NCBI GenBank assembly: GCA_011037195.1
Contig: JAAEAF010001974.1
Span: 1-64,000 of the forward strand
Origin: Triatoma infestans
Lineage: Eukaryota; Arthropoda; Insecta; Hemiptera; Reduviidae
Direction of reading: 5' to 3'
DNA: 64,000 nt
Position numbers and translations under genes: made by a program
The notes under the pieces: model-generated
Databases searched by the model: none
What the model was told of the DNA's origin: nothing
Seen by the model: only the letters and a program-made list of their open reading frames with translations
In this document: piece by piece, positions 18,795 through 32,169 of the stretch
How positions within the stretch are numbered: position 1 is the stretch's first letter
How the letters are laid out: every line of letters starts with the position of its first letter

Positions 18795-20950
18795 ATTTTT
18801 TTATTTTTAAGACTTTTTATTTACCTCAAGTGTATACAACAAGAAAAAAATAAATTACATCAATTATTCAAGACAACACCGTCGGTAGCGCTGTTAAATA
18901 TAATAAAATAATACAAAATTATAAGAAGAAAATAATTATTTCTAGTACAAAATTAATAAATCACTGACATAACTTATAGAATAAATTATCTGACAATAAA
19001 ATTATTAATAATAATTACAGTATAAACATAATAAACAAAAAAAGGGAGGGGAATAGCTAAGTGGTTAGCGTATCGGGGTTCGAATCCAGCGTGCGGCCCT
19101 TAGATTTTCCTAGGAGCCTCTACAGCTCATAGTCGGTGATGGACAGTGTAATAACGGGAGAACACTGTCCGGAAGGCCGGCAGTGCACTGAGAAGGCACA
19201 GGGTGCCAATGACCAAAGATACTGACGCGCTTTAAATTAAAAAAAAATAAACAAACATAAATAATAATTCTAGAGAAATAACTAATTTTAACAAATACAT
19301 TTAATTATTTAGGGAAAATACTGTTATAGGCAGCTTTACAATATAACTGCAATAACCGCCAATCTTCGCCATTTAACAGAGCAATCGACTCCTCTCTGGG
19401 AAAGGTGCTACTTATCAAATTATTCGTCCTAATTTCTATAAGCTTAGAACATACGGCAATGAAATAATAGGTAGCGTCTAGCATATCTTCATTACATAAT
19501 TAGCAATAATCCCTATATAGCAAATAAGGGGGATTTTCCTAAAATTAATGTGGCCATTTTCCTAAAATTAATTTTCCTAAAATTAATGTGGCCAGAAAAT
19601 CTAGAGAATTTCTTGATGCGCCCTTTATAATCCAACACACCTCACCGAAAGAGAGACCGCTCTACAAGTAGTGTCGCATACCCTGAGCACCTCCGCATTA
19701 CGCAGAGAACAAATCTTAAATCTCTGAATAATGGGTGTAATGTAATTATTTCTTTGTAAAGGTTTTCAAAATATAACTTGTTACAATTACGAATTTCTTG
19801 ATGGGCCCCAAAAAAAAAAAAAATACGAATTTCATTGAAAATTGAGTTCCAACTATCTATATTATTTAAACTCAATTCATAATTTATTTTATATTTACCA
19901 CAAAGATTCACTAAATCATAAAACCAAAACATCTTTTTTCAGCTATTTGGATTATATTTTGGACAGACTCTTTTAAATAGTCTATCTTCAGTCATATTAA
20001 AAACTTTAATTAGATAATCAAGATGTATTTTTGACGTATGAATAAATATAGGCGAATAGTTTATTTCATTATAGATTAAAAGCAGATGGAACATATTGAG
20101 GCAATCTAAATAATTTTTTTAATGAAGAAACGGAACAATTTTTCACCTTCTTCAAAATACACCCCTCCCCAAATCGCATACCATGTAGCGCCTTAAAATG
20201 TTAAAAATTTTCAGTTTTGCATTAAAGTTTATTTTCTCACTCTCGATAAAGAGTTTCCATATTGTATTAAAACATTGTTTAGGCTTTAGCCAACTTCTCC
20301 ATTAAGTGTTTCCGAGATATTGAGACCAGGGATGAGATTTAAATCTAGATATTTATATTGTTTTAACGTTTCTGTTTTATTGCTTTCGAGAAATCACTTT
20401 TGATTTTTTACTGGTCTACCACCATTTTTAAAAACTAAAATTTTTGATTTGTCTAGGTTAATTCTTAGATTTCACAAATTAGCATAATCCACTAGTGAAT
20501 TTATCATTCTTTGCAAAGACTGCGGCTCAGAAGCAAAAAGTACATCATCCATTTTTGTTCTTCTCGAATCAAGTAGCACACCATCTCTGTAAAAACAATT
20601 CTCGAGATCATTAATGTATAAAGAAAATAATAAAGGACTGAGGAGGCAGCCTTGTTTAATGCCCACATTTAAATTGAATTCATTGTTTCTTCCTGTTTTT
20701 GCATAGGACAGAGCCTATAGCAACTCTGTACAGCAAACTCTTAATTGCACATACCACCCTAGTTGAAAGACCCAATTTAAGCAATTTGAAGATAAGTGAA
20801 CATCTGTTAATCGTGTCAAATGCGGCCGAAAATTCTACAAAAAAAAATGCGTAATTTTTTTTTTGCTTTTTTAAACTCAGTTTTAATCTAACTATGTTAA
20901 CCAAAGTATAATATATTGTCAATCGTCGAGTAGCTCTGACGAAACTCACT
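18795..20950 (-). mobile_element. LINE X copy C, minus strand, interrupted by a SINE
   Basis: On the - strand: FVEFSAAFDTINR, an insertion/frame break, then IKQGCLLSPLLFSLYINDLE, a KMDDVLF catalytic region with M in place of A or Y, a thumb/C-terminal part (NEIRNCNKLYFENLYKEI after a poly-A interruption) and a zinc-finger-like CN..C...H...C near 19500. SINE S1 sits at 19040-19246. Several frame breaks. Confidence 0.7.
19040..19246 (+). mobile_element. SINE S1 with 9-bp target duplication, inserted in LINE X copy C
   Basis: ATAAACAAA occurs immediately before (19031-19039) and after (19247-19255) the element. The head is GGGGAATAGCTAAGTGGTTA and the body includes TCGGTGATGGACAGTGTAAT and GGCCGGCAGTGCACTGAGAA. 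It ends in an A-rich tail. The LINE copy on the - strand resumes on both sides, so the SINE is younger than the LINE. Confidence 0.82.
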
Positions 20951-22329
20951 AATATTCATGTACATTCATTGATATAAATGTAAACAAATAATAAAAATAA
21001 AGATGTCTAGAGTAATAAACATCACTAACAAACTAAATAGTAATCGCGCTTTGTTATTTTCCAGACTAATGCGGGCCATCATCATGCAAACCACATCAGG
21101 AGAACTGAGCACTGCCTCTAAAACTGACGTTTCGTACATTGGCTAGTTCCCGTAACTAAGCTAACTCCTTGTATGGACGAAATGTTGATTTTAGCAAACC
21201 AAGGTGACGGTTCAGCTACTCCTAGTGTTTGCCCGCAAAGGGTATCTGTTGCATGCAGTTACTTGGAGAGTAGCGACCTCACGGGTTACCACGGCTCAGT
21301 ACTCCATGCACTTCGTCAGAACCGTACACAATACACTTAAACTACGTACCTCTGCATTTTACAGACAAGGACAAACACACTACACAAACTAGGGTCTCCG
21401 ACCCTAGTTAATTGGCATAAGCCAAGGGAGAAGGAAAGGATTAGCTCAGTGGAAGCACGCCGGACTAGTAACGCGGATGTTCCGGGGTGGGATCCAGCAT
21501 GCTGCTCTTAGATTTTTCTCTTCCTAGGCCTCTACAACTCACTGTACGGTGATGAGCAGTGTTGCCTGTAGCTAGAGAACACTGCTTGGTGGCCGGCAGT
21601 GCACTGAGAAGGCTCAATAGATCTTTCAGGTTAATAATCCCCTACAACAATCTACTACTGCTAGTGTTGTTTAATATAATATTCGTTCACTAAATGCATT
21701 CTATATTTCATAACAAATATTTACTGAAATGAGGTCGTCGAATATTTGAAAGTTGATCCAAATTTACAAGCAAAGAAATCGACTACAATGCAATTATTGC
21801 ACGCATAAAAATTAGATCTTTATGACACAACTTTATTGAACCCTAATAATATTCTAATAATTTTAAGAACTTACTTAGTAAGATTATTGAGCAAAACTCA
21901 CTTTGTTTTGAATGAGTATGATTTTTTTTCCCCATTATTCATTTTTTGTAGAATATACAAACAGCCTGACGGAGTGGTAAAATAATTAATTCTCTTCTTC
22001 TCACAATTTACCTAATTGGTTATTATTGCAATAATAAGCATCAATGAATTGCAAATTTGAAGGTTTCCATATATCACCTTAACATATTATAACAATAATA
22101 TAAACTTTACATATTCATATACATATATGAAGCCAGAATATTATTATATGAAGCCATTGTTATTTGTGTGTGAATGCAGTTGTAGGAGGCGCTAATATCG
22201 GCTGTTATAAACGCTCAGAAGAGCTTACAATATTTTGTTCACTTTATTGATAAGACGGTGTCAGAAAAAAATTAAAAGAGGGTTCAGTTAAAGATTTGTT
22301 GCCTGTTTTTTATGCCTGTTGCAATTATC
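20951..22329. other. intergenic, no gene
   Basis: Holds SINE S1 (21432-21632) and its left extension (about 21285-21431). The rest is AT-rich and featureless. Confidence 0.5.
21432..21632 (+). mobile_element. SINE S1 within a longer repeat
   Basis: GGATTAGCTCAGTGGAAGCA, then the S1 body (GTACGGTGATGAGCAGTG, TGCCTGTAGCTAGAGAAC, GGCCGGCAGTGCACTGAGAA). It is preceded by GGCATAAGCCAAGGGAGAAG, also found beside the copies at 1811 and 2302. Confidence 0.78.
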
Positions 22330-24590
22330 TGTGACAACACCGGATCATATTGTCCGATTAAAAATGAGCCGCCAACAAATAACTTTGTCCATTTTTTCTC
22401 AAACTCTGAACCCTGTAATAACAGCTCCGGCAATACTTTATGCTGAACCTCATTGGTCACATAAGGAATTTGATAGAAATATCACACTTTCTGAATTGAA
22501 AAATACATTAGGAAAAGCGCATAATAATTAGGGCTCCTGGCCTTGATTCTATTCCTTATGATTTTTTTAAAAATTGTTCGGAAATTGAACTTATAATAAT
22601 AGTAGGTTTTTTAAATTTTTATAATAATGGCCGTTGTCCTCAAAGTTTCACGGAATCAGAAGTCTATCCTATATATAAAAAAGGAGATGTGCACTCAATG
22701 AATAATTATCGGGGAATTTCTTTTATTAACGTTGTAGCGTAGCTTTTCTCAGGAATTTTATTAACACGTTTGTGGAACTGGATAAATTTTAATAATATTT
22801 TTAATAAATTTCAGGTGGGCTTCCGCCCGGTCTATATTCTACAGTAGACCACATTTTCACGTTATTCAATTTATTCAAAATTATATGTAAAAAGAAAAAA
22901 AGTCAAAAGCTTTATGCCTTTTTTATGGATTTTAAAGCGGCTTTCGATTGTATCGACAGACGAGCTTTATTTTTTAAATTAGCCAACCTGGGTTTATCTT
23001 AGACATTTATTAGGATATTAAAAAGTTTGTATTCCTATACGATAGTCACAATTTGGCATAAAGAGTTTTAAAGCAATTTGGCTCACTGACTTTTTTGACA
23101 CCTCAATTGGTTTACGCCAAGGTTGCTTGCTTAGCCCACTATTATTCGGCCTGTATTTAAATGATTTATGTGAATATATAGGTGAGGGAATGGACATTGC
23201 TGGAGACAATACTAGATGCCTCCTCTACGCAGATGATGTAATTGTTAACGACCTCACCGGTCAAAATGCAGAGAATGATAAATAGGTTAGATGACTATTG
23301 CCGTATGTGGGGGTCAAATATTAATTTGGCCAAATCTAAAATTATAGTGTTCCGGAATTGTGTTAGGATGTTAAGGTATAAAAACTGGAATCTAAATGGT
23401 AAACCAACTGAAGTTATGTCTGAGTATAAGTACCTAGGATTGATTGTTACACAATTTTTCATAACGAATTAGTCACGCCAAATTGGGTTTGAACACTACG
23501 TGGCATGACTTCATGTTAAGGAAAGACATTCCTTGCTCTGCTAAATAAATAGAAATCTATTTATAAATTACTATAAGAAAACTATTTTCACTCCCGCAAT
23601 ATGCTCCATGTCAGCCCATGAAACGGGAATACCCTCTGTTTATTCCTATAACACAAACATTTCTATTATACATTAAAGTTATATTAAAAGTTTTGAAAAT
23701 GCCTGACTTTCATTTGCCTACCATTTTGGCAAAAGAAGTTATAAAGAAAAGAGTTTATTGGAACCAAAACCTGGCTGGAATTGGTGGGGGGGGGGGGGAT
23801 TTTGGTATACAATTTTCTATCAAAGATATAACGGATCTGCAAGACAAATTGTTCTCTATTAGGCAAAGCCTAGTTAAAATAGAAAAAGAGTTTAATCTAA
23901 GAAAATGTATACAACCAAAATATATGTTATACTCTCATCTCTGTACTAATGGGTGTGTACCGTATCTAAATGATTAACTGGATCGGCTTTATATTCAAGT
24001 GTAGAACCGAGTTAGTCAAATTTAATTCTAAACCTTGCAGCCAAGATAGTATAGATATTTGTTCTCTATGCAATTCTCGAGAAAAAGAGGACACATACCA
24101 GTTTATAGACAAATGTAAAGTATTGGAAGAAATGAGTGTAAAATGGTTAGGTAAGAAATGTTACTCTAAGAAAGAGATTATAAGTTTGTTACTGTCTTAA
24201 ATGGAGGCCATTGGTTATGTATGTAAGAACAGCGAGTTTATATCGCGTAGAATTAGTAAAAGAATTTAACTGGTAATCAGAAATAAAAATAATCAATAAT
24301 AATTATTACAAGTAAACATGAATACAAAAAACATGTAAACTCAAAAGAAAAAGAAATTTTTTATAAACAAAGAGAATTATAAATAAAAATTCAGAGTATG
24401 TATATTTCATTTATTTTAAGTTAATATTCTTAGAAAATCTTTATTTTGTATTGCTTATTATATTAATAATTTTGACTTTTTAATGTTTTTTCTCAGCATT
24501 GACCTCGAAGGCTGTTATTTGTTTTTTGTTATTTTTCAATTATTGTAAACTTAATGATTTTTCTAAAATAAACTCGTATCTATTCTATTC
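22330..24590 (+). mobile_element. LINE X copy B, longest
   Basis: Fragments in order: ELKNTLGKAHNN (22470-22530), NNYRGISFINVVA (22700-22740), LYAFFMDFKAAFDCIDR (22910-22965), a broken RT-C region, YCRMWGSNINLAKSKIIVF (23300), YKYLGLIVT (23430), and a C-terminal block 23690-24200 with CSLCNSREKEDTYQFIDKC. It ends with TATTCTATTC repeats near 24580. Many frame breaks. CR1-superfamily-like by motif style; not classified further. Confidence 0.72.
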
Positions 24591-26067
24591 TAATATTGAT
24601 AATTGCACCCTTCCATTTACTTGATCTGAGGTTCTGAGATCGTTAATGATTGATATGAATGAATACAATTTATGGCTGTCTCAAAAGACTGTACCTTGGT
24701 TGAAGGTGAATTAAACAATTTAACTGAAAAATTTGCCAACCAACTCCTCTTTTCTGATATTGATAGATCTTTTTACTCATAAATATTACCTCTATATAGA
24801 AATTTAAATAGTTTGTGTTTTGGAGGAGGTTATTTTCATTTTGGACACTCGTAGAGTAGGGTAAAGCTTGTCTCCCACAAGTAAAGATTATGAATTGTAA
24901 ATGGAATTAGATATGTTTTTGATTCTAAAAACAATTGACTTTAATAAAAATGAATCACAACTTTATTCATTTCTTTTTTAACTTGTCCAATTTTTACACC
25001 ATAAAGGAAACATTATTTAAAATCAATATATTTATCACATCTTTGTTAAGGATATGGATAAATGTGTTGAAACTTTTGATCATAGAAAATAATAAACAAA
25101 CAGATAAAATTTATTTCTTAATCTTTAATGATTTAAAATTGAAAGGTTTTGCGTTATATTTATAACTGGAATAATGAGAATAAACTAAAGTTAGTACTTA
25201 TTGGATGTACTTCAGTATAAAAATGCCAAACAGTAATGAATAATTAAAAAAATATATGATTTGAATAATGTTTTGTAATTTAATGAGAATGTAATTAATT
25301 AATTTATATTTTTTATTGTATTCTGTATCTTTCGTTATCTTTCTATTTTATAAAGTTCATGTTTAATTCAATATATCAGTTTGTTTGTTCATGTTATTTT
25401 ATGTTTATTCATAAAGGACTTATAATTTTTGTAGGTTTTTGTTCTTGTAAAATGTGCCAATTTTTTTTTTTTTTTTGATGACCTTTGATTGTGGCACAGT
25501 TGTTGTAGTGAAGCGGTAAATTGATCATTAAGTTGGCAATATTGATCACTATTTGGGCAAGACGTTAAACGCGGAGAGATCATTTGATTGTTTTTGCCGA
25601 GAAGTCTGGACATGCTAGTAGAATACATCCTCGGATTGTTCATGACGAATTTTACAAGTGATGTTCGCAAGATCCTATGTTACTTGCTCGGTAATAAGTT
25701 AGTCTCCTAATGAGTGAGAAGGATTGATGTAATTACTATTATGTGGTTGAACAAAAGCAGCTGAAATTTTAAGCGCCTGATTAGGCGAGCGAAGATGCCG
25801 CAATGAGAGGCGTCAACATGGCACAACAACAAAATTTCAACACATAAGAAAGAAATGATGATCACAAGATGAAGCAGGCTGTCATGGAAATGATATCTCA
25901 TGATACATAAGCAAACGAGACTGTAAAAACCTTTTACCATATTATTATTCAACTGACCAATATTTGATACAAAAACACTAAATCTAATCGAAATTATTTT
26001 ACTAACTAGTATTACTTGGGTAGTAAAAAAAAACAAAAAACGAAATTGATGAATAAATTACAAAACA
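24591..26067. other. intergenic, no gene
   Basis: AT-rich. Short open frames near 25389-25670 and 25707-26036 are low-complexity or transposon-like, and none is recognised. Confidence 0.5.
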
Positions 26068-26229
26068 ATATTGTTCTATAGTAAACAAACAATTTAGATT
26101 TTGACAGAGTCACTTGTAACAGACTAATAGAATGAGACAATTGGTGAGAAAAATGACTACTGTTACAGTAATCTATGTATTGTTCAGTTGTAATGTATGT
26201 ACGTTACAGTATTCTATTACTGTTCTACA
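26068..26229 (+). repeat. ~150-bp satellite unit, left of the LINE
   Basis: One unit, from TTGTTCTATAGTAAACAAAC to TACTGTTCTACA, matches the units at 32167-33578. It shows that the satellite existed before the LINE inserted. Confidence 0.85.
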
Positions 26230-26633
26230 TCAGTCTTCTTTCGGCATTCGTGGTGTTCGCGTCGTGAGGAGTTCTTTTAAATCAAAATTAAAGTGAAGTT
26301 TATTATTATTATTATTTTTTTTTTTTATTTTATTTTTTTTTATACATATTGTGACTCTGTTCATTTTTTATTGCCGTGGCGGCTTCTTTTGTGGATTAGT
26401 TTGTACTCAGGGAGTATTTTGAATCTTTTTCTATTGTGTATTATTAAATCTATGGTAAAAAACTCTCTGATAAACTTCAACTTAATATTATTTTACATTT
26501 TTTTTATAACAATTTTCTTCTTTCTCTTAATTTTCTTTTGATTTTTTTTATGTCCAGATTTTGTTATATATAATTTTTTGTTTATTTAATAATTCGAGAC
26601 TTGAATAATCAATTTTAGTACTGCCCCAAAAGT

Positions 26634-28260
26634 ATGGACTTGGACAGTGGAGGGGGCTTCGATCATCCTCCTGTTCAATCATCAAATGACAAAAAAACCT
26701 CAGACAAGTACGAACCAATTTTGATTAGCCAAACTAATGGCTCTATTAAACCTTTAGTAACATTACTAAAGGAAAATATAGATAACAAAGAGTGTGAAAT
26801 TAACAATATGGAGGTAAATGACTCCTACACAAATCATAAAACTAATAAAGGAAAGAAACGAACGGGAGAGGAATTAGACAGAACTACAAGTAAAATTCAT
26901 GTTACTGACAATCCCCCCTCTATCGAAAATGACAACCGACAAAGATACATAGAGATTACTGCTAAAAACAGATACAAACTAACAGACATAGGACCGTATT
27001 TTGTTAATGTTGAGGGCACAAATGGTCACATTGGAAAATTTCATAGAATGTCATTCGGTAAATGGTTGTACCAATCTACTTATCAATATAAGAATGAAAT
27101 ATTGAACATTACTGTAACGGGTAAGAATAGGCTCAGAGTGGAAACTAAAACGCCTCAGGCAGCCAATGAAATTGTGACATTGGAAATATTTAAAGAAAAA
27201 AACCTTATAGCCTATATTCCAAATTATTTGATTACTAAAAATGGCGTAATTAGAGGAGTTGACAGAGACCTGGACGAAAATGTTAACAGTTATGAGCTCG
27301 TCCGTCAGACCTATACGCGTCAGACGAATAACAAAAAAAGTAATTACGAATGGTAAGCAGGTTATTGAAAAGCTAGCAACCTGTGTAATTACATTCGACT
27401 CACAAGTATTACCAGATTATGTGACTATATATGGGGCAAGATGTCGCGTAGAACCATATATTCCCCCATTAAAACAATGTAATAACTGCTTACGATTTCG
27501 GCATTCGGAGGAGCAGTGCCGCAGTAAAGCGCGTTGCGATAATTGCGCTGGTGAACATCACAGCGGTGAATGCCCTGCAGATAAATCTAATAATCCCGTT
27601 TGTATTCACTGTAATGGGAATCATAAAGCAACAAGTAAGGAATGCCCCATTCGTGTTATTCATAACAATGCTGTTAAAGACAAAGAGAAGAGGAAAAGTT
27701 ATTCTGAAATATTAACTAAAAATAAATTTGACTTATTGAAAGAAACAGACCCGTTTCCTGAACTTCAGATTCCATACGTACCTATTTCAACTTTTTTAAA
27801 ACCCAGAAACAATACGGCAAATACCTATAATAAAATAAAAAGAAATTCGAAATTGTTCAACCAAAACAAAGTAACTGAAAATAAAATACAGCAAAAAGAT
27901 ATAAAAAGTACGGTCTATAATACTAAAAGTAGACAGACAGAAAACAGTCAACTAGTTAGTGATAACAACACTAACATAACTAATATGGAACAAACAAACA
28001 AACAAGATCGTAGAAACAAAATTACACACGCACAAAACGTAGAGAACCTTAAAAAATTAATTTATAAAATTAAAAACGAAAGATACTTAAATACAGATCC
28101 GATTTTGCGAGATATCGGTTCTACACTAGAAAATATTTTACAAGAATACGATCATTCATCACTGCTACCTTTAAGTGAAGAATGCAACGCAACTAACACC
28201 ACACAAGTTAAATTCGCTGAAGATCCGGGAGAGCATTCTTCCGAATCTGGTACATATTAA
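26634..28260 (+). pseudogene. LINE ORF1, gag-like with CCHC zinc knuckles (one frame break)
   Basis: A 26634-27356 frame gives an N-terminal basic/acidic region, then an RNA-binding-like block (residues about 105-205) ending IPNYLITKNGVIRGV. The reading continues in the +1 frame to 28260 with VLPDYVTIYGARCRVEPYIP, and three cysteine/histidine knuckles (CNNCLRFRH, CDNCAGEHH, CIHCNGNHK). The order is that of LINE ORF1 proteins that coat the RNA. The frame changes near 27302, where one extra base, for example one C of the CC pair, explains it. A programmed frameshift is possible but no slippery heptamer or pseudoknot is evident. Confidence 0.85.
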
Positions 28261-28348
28261 TCATTTAACGAATTAAAGTTTACCTATAGTGTTATATTAG
28301 TGCCAACACATTATTTTTAACTAATACTATTAGACCATAAACATTAAA

Positions 28349-31300
28349 ATGATCAAAAATGCTATAATGAAGATACTACAAATCAATATCAGATCAATAA
28401 AAGCTAATAGAGAGGCACTAGAAACAAGCATGAAAATTAATCAAATCGATGTCGCTATAATTTCAGAAACTTGGCTACATCCCCAACATAATTTTCGTTT
28501 ATCTGGCTATAAGTGCGTCCGATCAGATAGAGCGGATGGTTATGGAGGTATGGCACTGTTTATATCTAACAAATTTTGTTTTACTCAAATAGATATTAAC
28601 CGTGAATTTAACAATGACATAATACAGACATGTGGCGTCAAAGTTAAGCTAAATAACCGATCTGCTACTATTATCTCTGTTTATTGTTGTCCAAACCACA
28701 AATTAACTGAATCTTTCTGGTCCTCATTGGTTGATTCGTTGGGTCCATGTCCGCTCTTATTATGTGGAGATTTCAATGCCCACCATAGAAGCTACGGATG
28801 CTCGTATGAAGATTTTGAAGGTAGACAGTTAATTGATTTTTTACAAGAAAATAATCTGTGTGTATTAAACGATGGATCCCCTACTCTCATTCCTAAACCA
28901 AACACTTCTTCCTTCTCTGCTGTTGATGTATCCATTGCTTCTCCTATATTGGCGACAGAAAGTGAATGGGATATCATGAACGAACCATTAGGGTCGGATC
29001 ACATAGGCATTATAATTAGAGTTGGCATTATGACTGCACCTTCTCAGGGATGTTACACTAGGCGTTCTAAGTGGAAACTAGATCAAGCGAATTGGGATGA
29101 GTACCGTAAACTAATGGACGCAAATAGATATTGGAATGTACAATTCTTTTGTACAGTCAATAAATTCAGCCGCAGAAAAATCTATCCCTTGTTTCGAAGC
29201 CTATCGTGGTACCAAACATAGAACTCCACGACCTTGGTGGGACGAGGAGTGTACAAAAGCCCGTCTGGAAAACATTGCGGCTTTAGAACTTTTTAGAAAA
29301 CAACCTACCCTAATTAACTTTCTGAACAGTAAAAAATTCACAGCTAAATGTCGCAAAATTTATAAAATTAAAAAGCGAGCAAAATGGATTCAGTTTTGTG
29401 GCGAATTCAATATAAATATGCCTACAAAACGTATATGGGAAAAGATAAAAGCTCTGAAAGTAGGTTACAAAGATACTAGCCCACTTCCTACCAATTCTAA
29501 CTGGATCTCGGACTTTATACAAAACCTAACTCCTGATTATATTCCTCAATTTATACCGATATACCACTCAAACCAATTGACTCATAAACTGGATGAACCA
29601 TTTACCATGGATGAACTCAACTACGCCCTCAAAACAAATACTAATACTTCTCCTGGTCTTGACGGAATTCACTATGCCATGCTACATCAGTTATCCATTA
29701 GCAGCAAAGCAGCCTTTCTGCAGATAATTAATAATGTTTGGATGAACCACACCTTTATTAAAGACTGGTGCACTCACCTTATAATTCCACTTCTTAAACC
29801 TGGAAAAGACCCCAATGACCCTCTGGCATATCGCCCCATTACCTTATCATCTTGTGTAGGAAAAACCCTTGAACGTATGATGAAAATGAGACTGGATTGG
29901 TGGATAGAATCTGAAGGTCTGCTCCCAAAATACCAACATGGATTCAGAACAGGTCGGGGAGCGGTGGATTCTCTTGCGACTTTCATTGCGGATATCAACA
30001 TCAGCAACTCTAATAATAACTATCTTCTCGCTGTTGGAATTGATTTACAAAATGCTTTTAATAACGTCAACATCAGCATTCTAGTTAGTAAAATGTATGA
30101 GTTGGCATACCTCGCAGATTAATATTAAATATAATTAATTTTATGCAAGAAAGATCTATAACAGTGGAATTTCGGGGTAATCGCCTGGGACCTCGGTTAA
30201 CTGGTATTGGACTTCCTCAAGGGGCTGTATTAAGCCCGATTCTTTTCAATCTTTATACTGAGAACCTCTCCCAGGTTATTGGAGAGGATATCAGTATCCA
30301 GCAGTTTGCAGATGACATTATTTTATATTGTGAAGCTAAATCTGCCTCAGAAGCTCGGAACAAATTACACTTAGCTATGAAGAAGTTTTCTAACTGGTGT
30401 TTTCAAAATGGATTTACAATCTCTCAAGATAAAACCAAAGCAATTATGTTTACCAGGCACAGAAAATTCAATATCCCTCCCAGAGTTAAGCTAGGAAATT
30501 TCCAAATCGAGCTAGTGAATTGTATAAAGTTATTGGGCATTTACATAGATCATAAGCTACTCTGGAAGATCCAGATTAACAATCTGATAGGTAGATGTGA
30601 AAGTTCATTAAACATAATCAGATGTATCATGCACTATAGTTATGGCGCAGACATTAAAACATCTCTGATGCTGTACAAGCAACTAATTCTATCAAGATTG
30701 GACTATGGATCAATTTTGTATGGGGATGCATCCCCAACACAGCTGGGCAAAGTAGATAGAGTTCAATATAAAGCACTGAGATGTTGTCTCGGTGCCATGC
30801 GATCTACTCCTACAAATGCTTTGTTGGCTGAGGCTAAAGAGCTCCCATTGCACCTGCGCCGGAAGCTACTAGCGGTTCGCTATCTCGCCCATCGGGTCAC
30901 TAACCGATCCTTCTCTATAACTAATAAAATCACATATCTGTCCACCCGAGTGCTAACTGAACAATACTGGTCCCGAAGAAGATCTCCATTGATAGTTGAC
31001 TGTTTCTGCAAACTATCCAACCTAATCAACACCTTACCTAAACTCGACAAACTCCCTGTTTACCTCTACAACTATGCTTTATCCATCTCAGAAAACAGTA
31101 ACAATTGTCATATCAACTTTTACAAACATAATCTTGAACTTTCTAATGCTATTAATGCTAAAGTGTTATTTGAAAAACTTGAGCGCTACTTTCCTAATTC
31201 CCGGTATATTTATACAGATGGAGCCAGAAACAGTAATGGTGTGGGTTACGCATTTTATGACCCCTACTATAACAAGAAAGGTCAATTTAAGTTGAAAGAT

Positions 31301-32064
31301 TTCTCGTCCAGCTTCAGCGCGGGACTTATCGCCGTTAGAGAAGCTGTAAAGTATGCGACGGAAATCATGCAAACTGATACAGCGGACAATATAATTATAT
31401 TATCGGACAACAAAGCTACCGTAACTAAATTGCGTTACCCAGGGAGGCACTCCTGTTCTATTGTCCTTGAAATCGTTAATTTAATAAATTCTGTCTCCCG
31501 TAAGAAAATTCATATTTTATGGATAAAGGGTCACGCCTCATTAATGGGTAATGAAGTGGCTGATCGCTTAGCAAAGGAGGCTGCTATGGTAGGTGCAAAT
31601 TGCGAGTATCCTTGCCTCATTGGGGATGTCAAAATATTTTTTAAAAAAACATCTTATCAAGAATGGCAAATGGAATACGATAAGAGTAAAGCCCGTTTCT
31701 ATTCAACTATTCACAGCCTAACATACCGATCAGACCATGGTACCATATGGAAAACGAGCCCCGACATTTTTATACAGCAATAATCCGCTTAAGAACGGGA
31801 CATAATAGAGCACCAAGCCATATGTATAGAATAGGCTTACAAGATAGGCTGGAATGCCGGTGTGGCGAGCGGGACAGTCCTGATGCCAACCATCTACTGC
31901 TAGATTGTGTATACACCAACAATGGTAGGGATAAAATTTGGGATGTAATCCTAGAAAAAGGAATAGACCTACCGACTAACCTACAGACATTATTAGTAAA
32001 TGGTGATAAGGATGTGATGAAAACAATAAACACCCACATAAAAAATAATTCAATATTAATTTAA
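28349..32064 (+). pseudogene. LINE ORF2: APE endonuclease, reverse transcriptase, RNase H, C-terminal zinc finger (three frame breaks)
   Basis: Domains in order: APE-type endonuclease 28370-29030 (INIRS, SETWL, GDFNAHH, SAVDVS, LGSDH); reverse transcriptase about 29570-30400 (SPGLDGI, GIDLQNAF, LPQGAVLSPILF, FADD); RNase H about 31195-31590 (YTDGA, LSDN, KGHASLMGNEVAD); then CxC...H....C near 31855-31910. The frame breaks near 29130 (+1), 30104 and 31749 (each one base short, at a GG pair). In RNase H the second catalytic acid, normally Glu in the AEL motif, reads Gly (AGLIA). ORF2 likely starts at 28370 (MKILQINIRS) or 28349. It would make about 1,240 residues if unbroken, normal for this type. 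Confidence 0.88.
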
Positions 32065-32122
32065 TAGAGTTGATCACTAATATATATATAGAATGAGTGG
32101 CTAATCTGCAAGTTCAGAAGGT

Positions 32123-32166
<44 letters not shown>

Positions 32167-32169
<3 letters not shown>

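Larger units (their letters stand above)
26230..32166 (+). mobile_element. near-full-length APE/RT/RNase H LINE (I-like), inserted in satellite
   Basis: The element runs from a 5' leader starting TCAGTC (an arthropod initiator-like sequence) through a gag-like ORF1 and an APE-RT-RNase H-zinc-finger ORF2 to a pure run of about 43 A (32124-32166). Identical 12-bp target duplications, TACTGTTCTACA, flank it at 26218-26229 and 32167-32178, both inside a ~150-bp satellite unit. RNase H together with an ORF1 carrying several zinc knuckles points to the I/Nimb-like group rather than Jockey; the clade needs a tree. Both ORFs carry single-base frame breaks, so this copy is probably not autonomous as written. 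Confidence 0.9.

Noticed and set aside
25389..25670. 93-residue ORF on the - strand
   Set aside because: Interrupted by a poly-lysine run from an A tract, no recognisable family. Probably old transposon or random sequence.
26293..26541. Hydrophobic 82-residue ORF in the LINE leader
   Set aside because: Made of T-rich 5' UTR sequence; poly-T codons give an apparent membrane protein.
27259..27356. Programmed frameshift in LINE ORF1
   Set aside because: The overlap suggests it, but no slippery site or stable downstream structure is visible, and the other breaks in this copy are simple indels.
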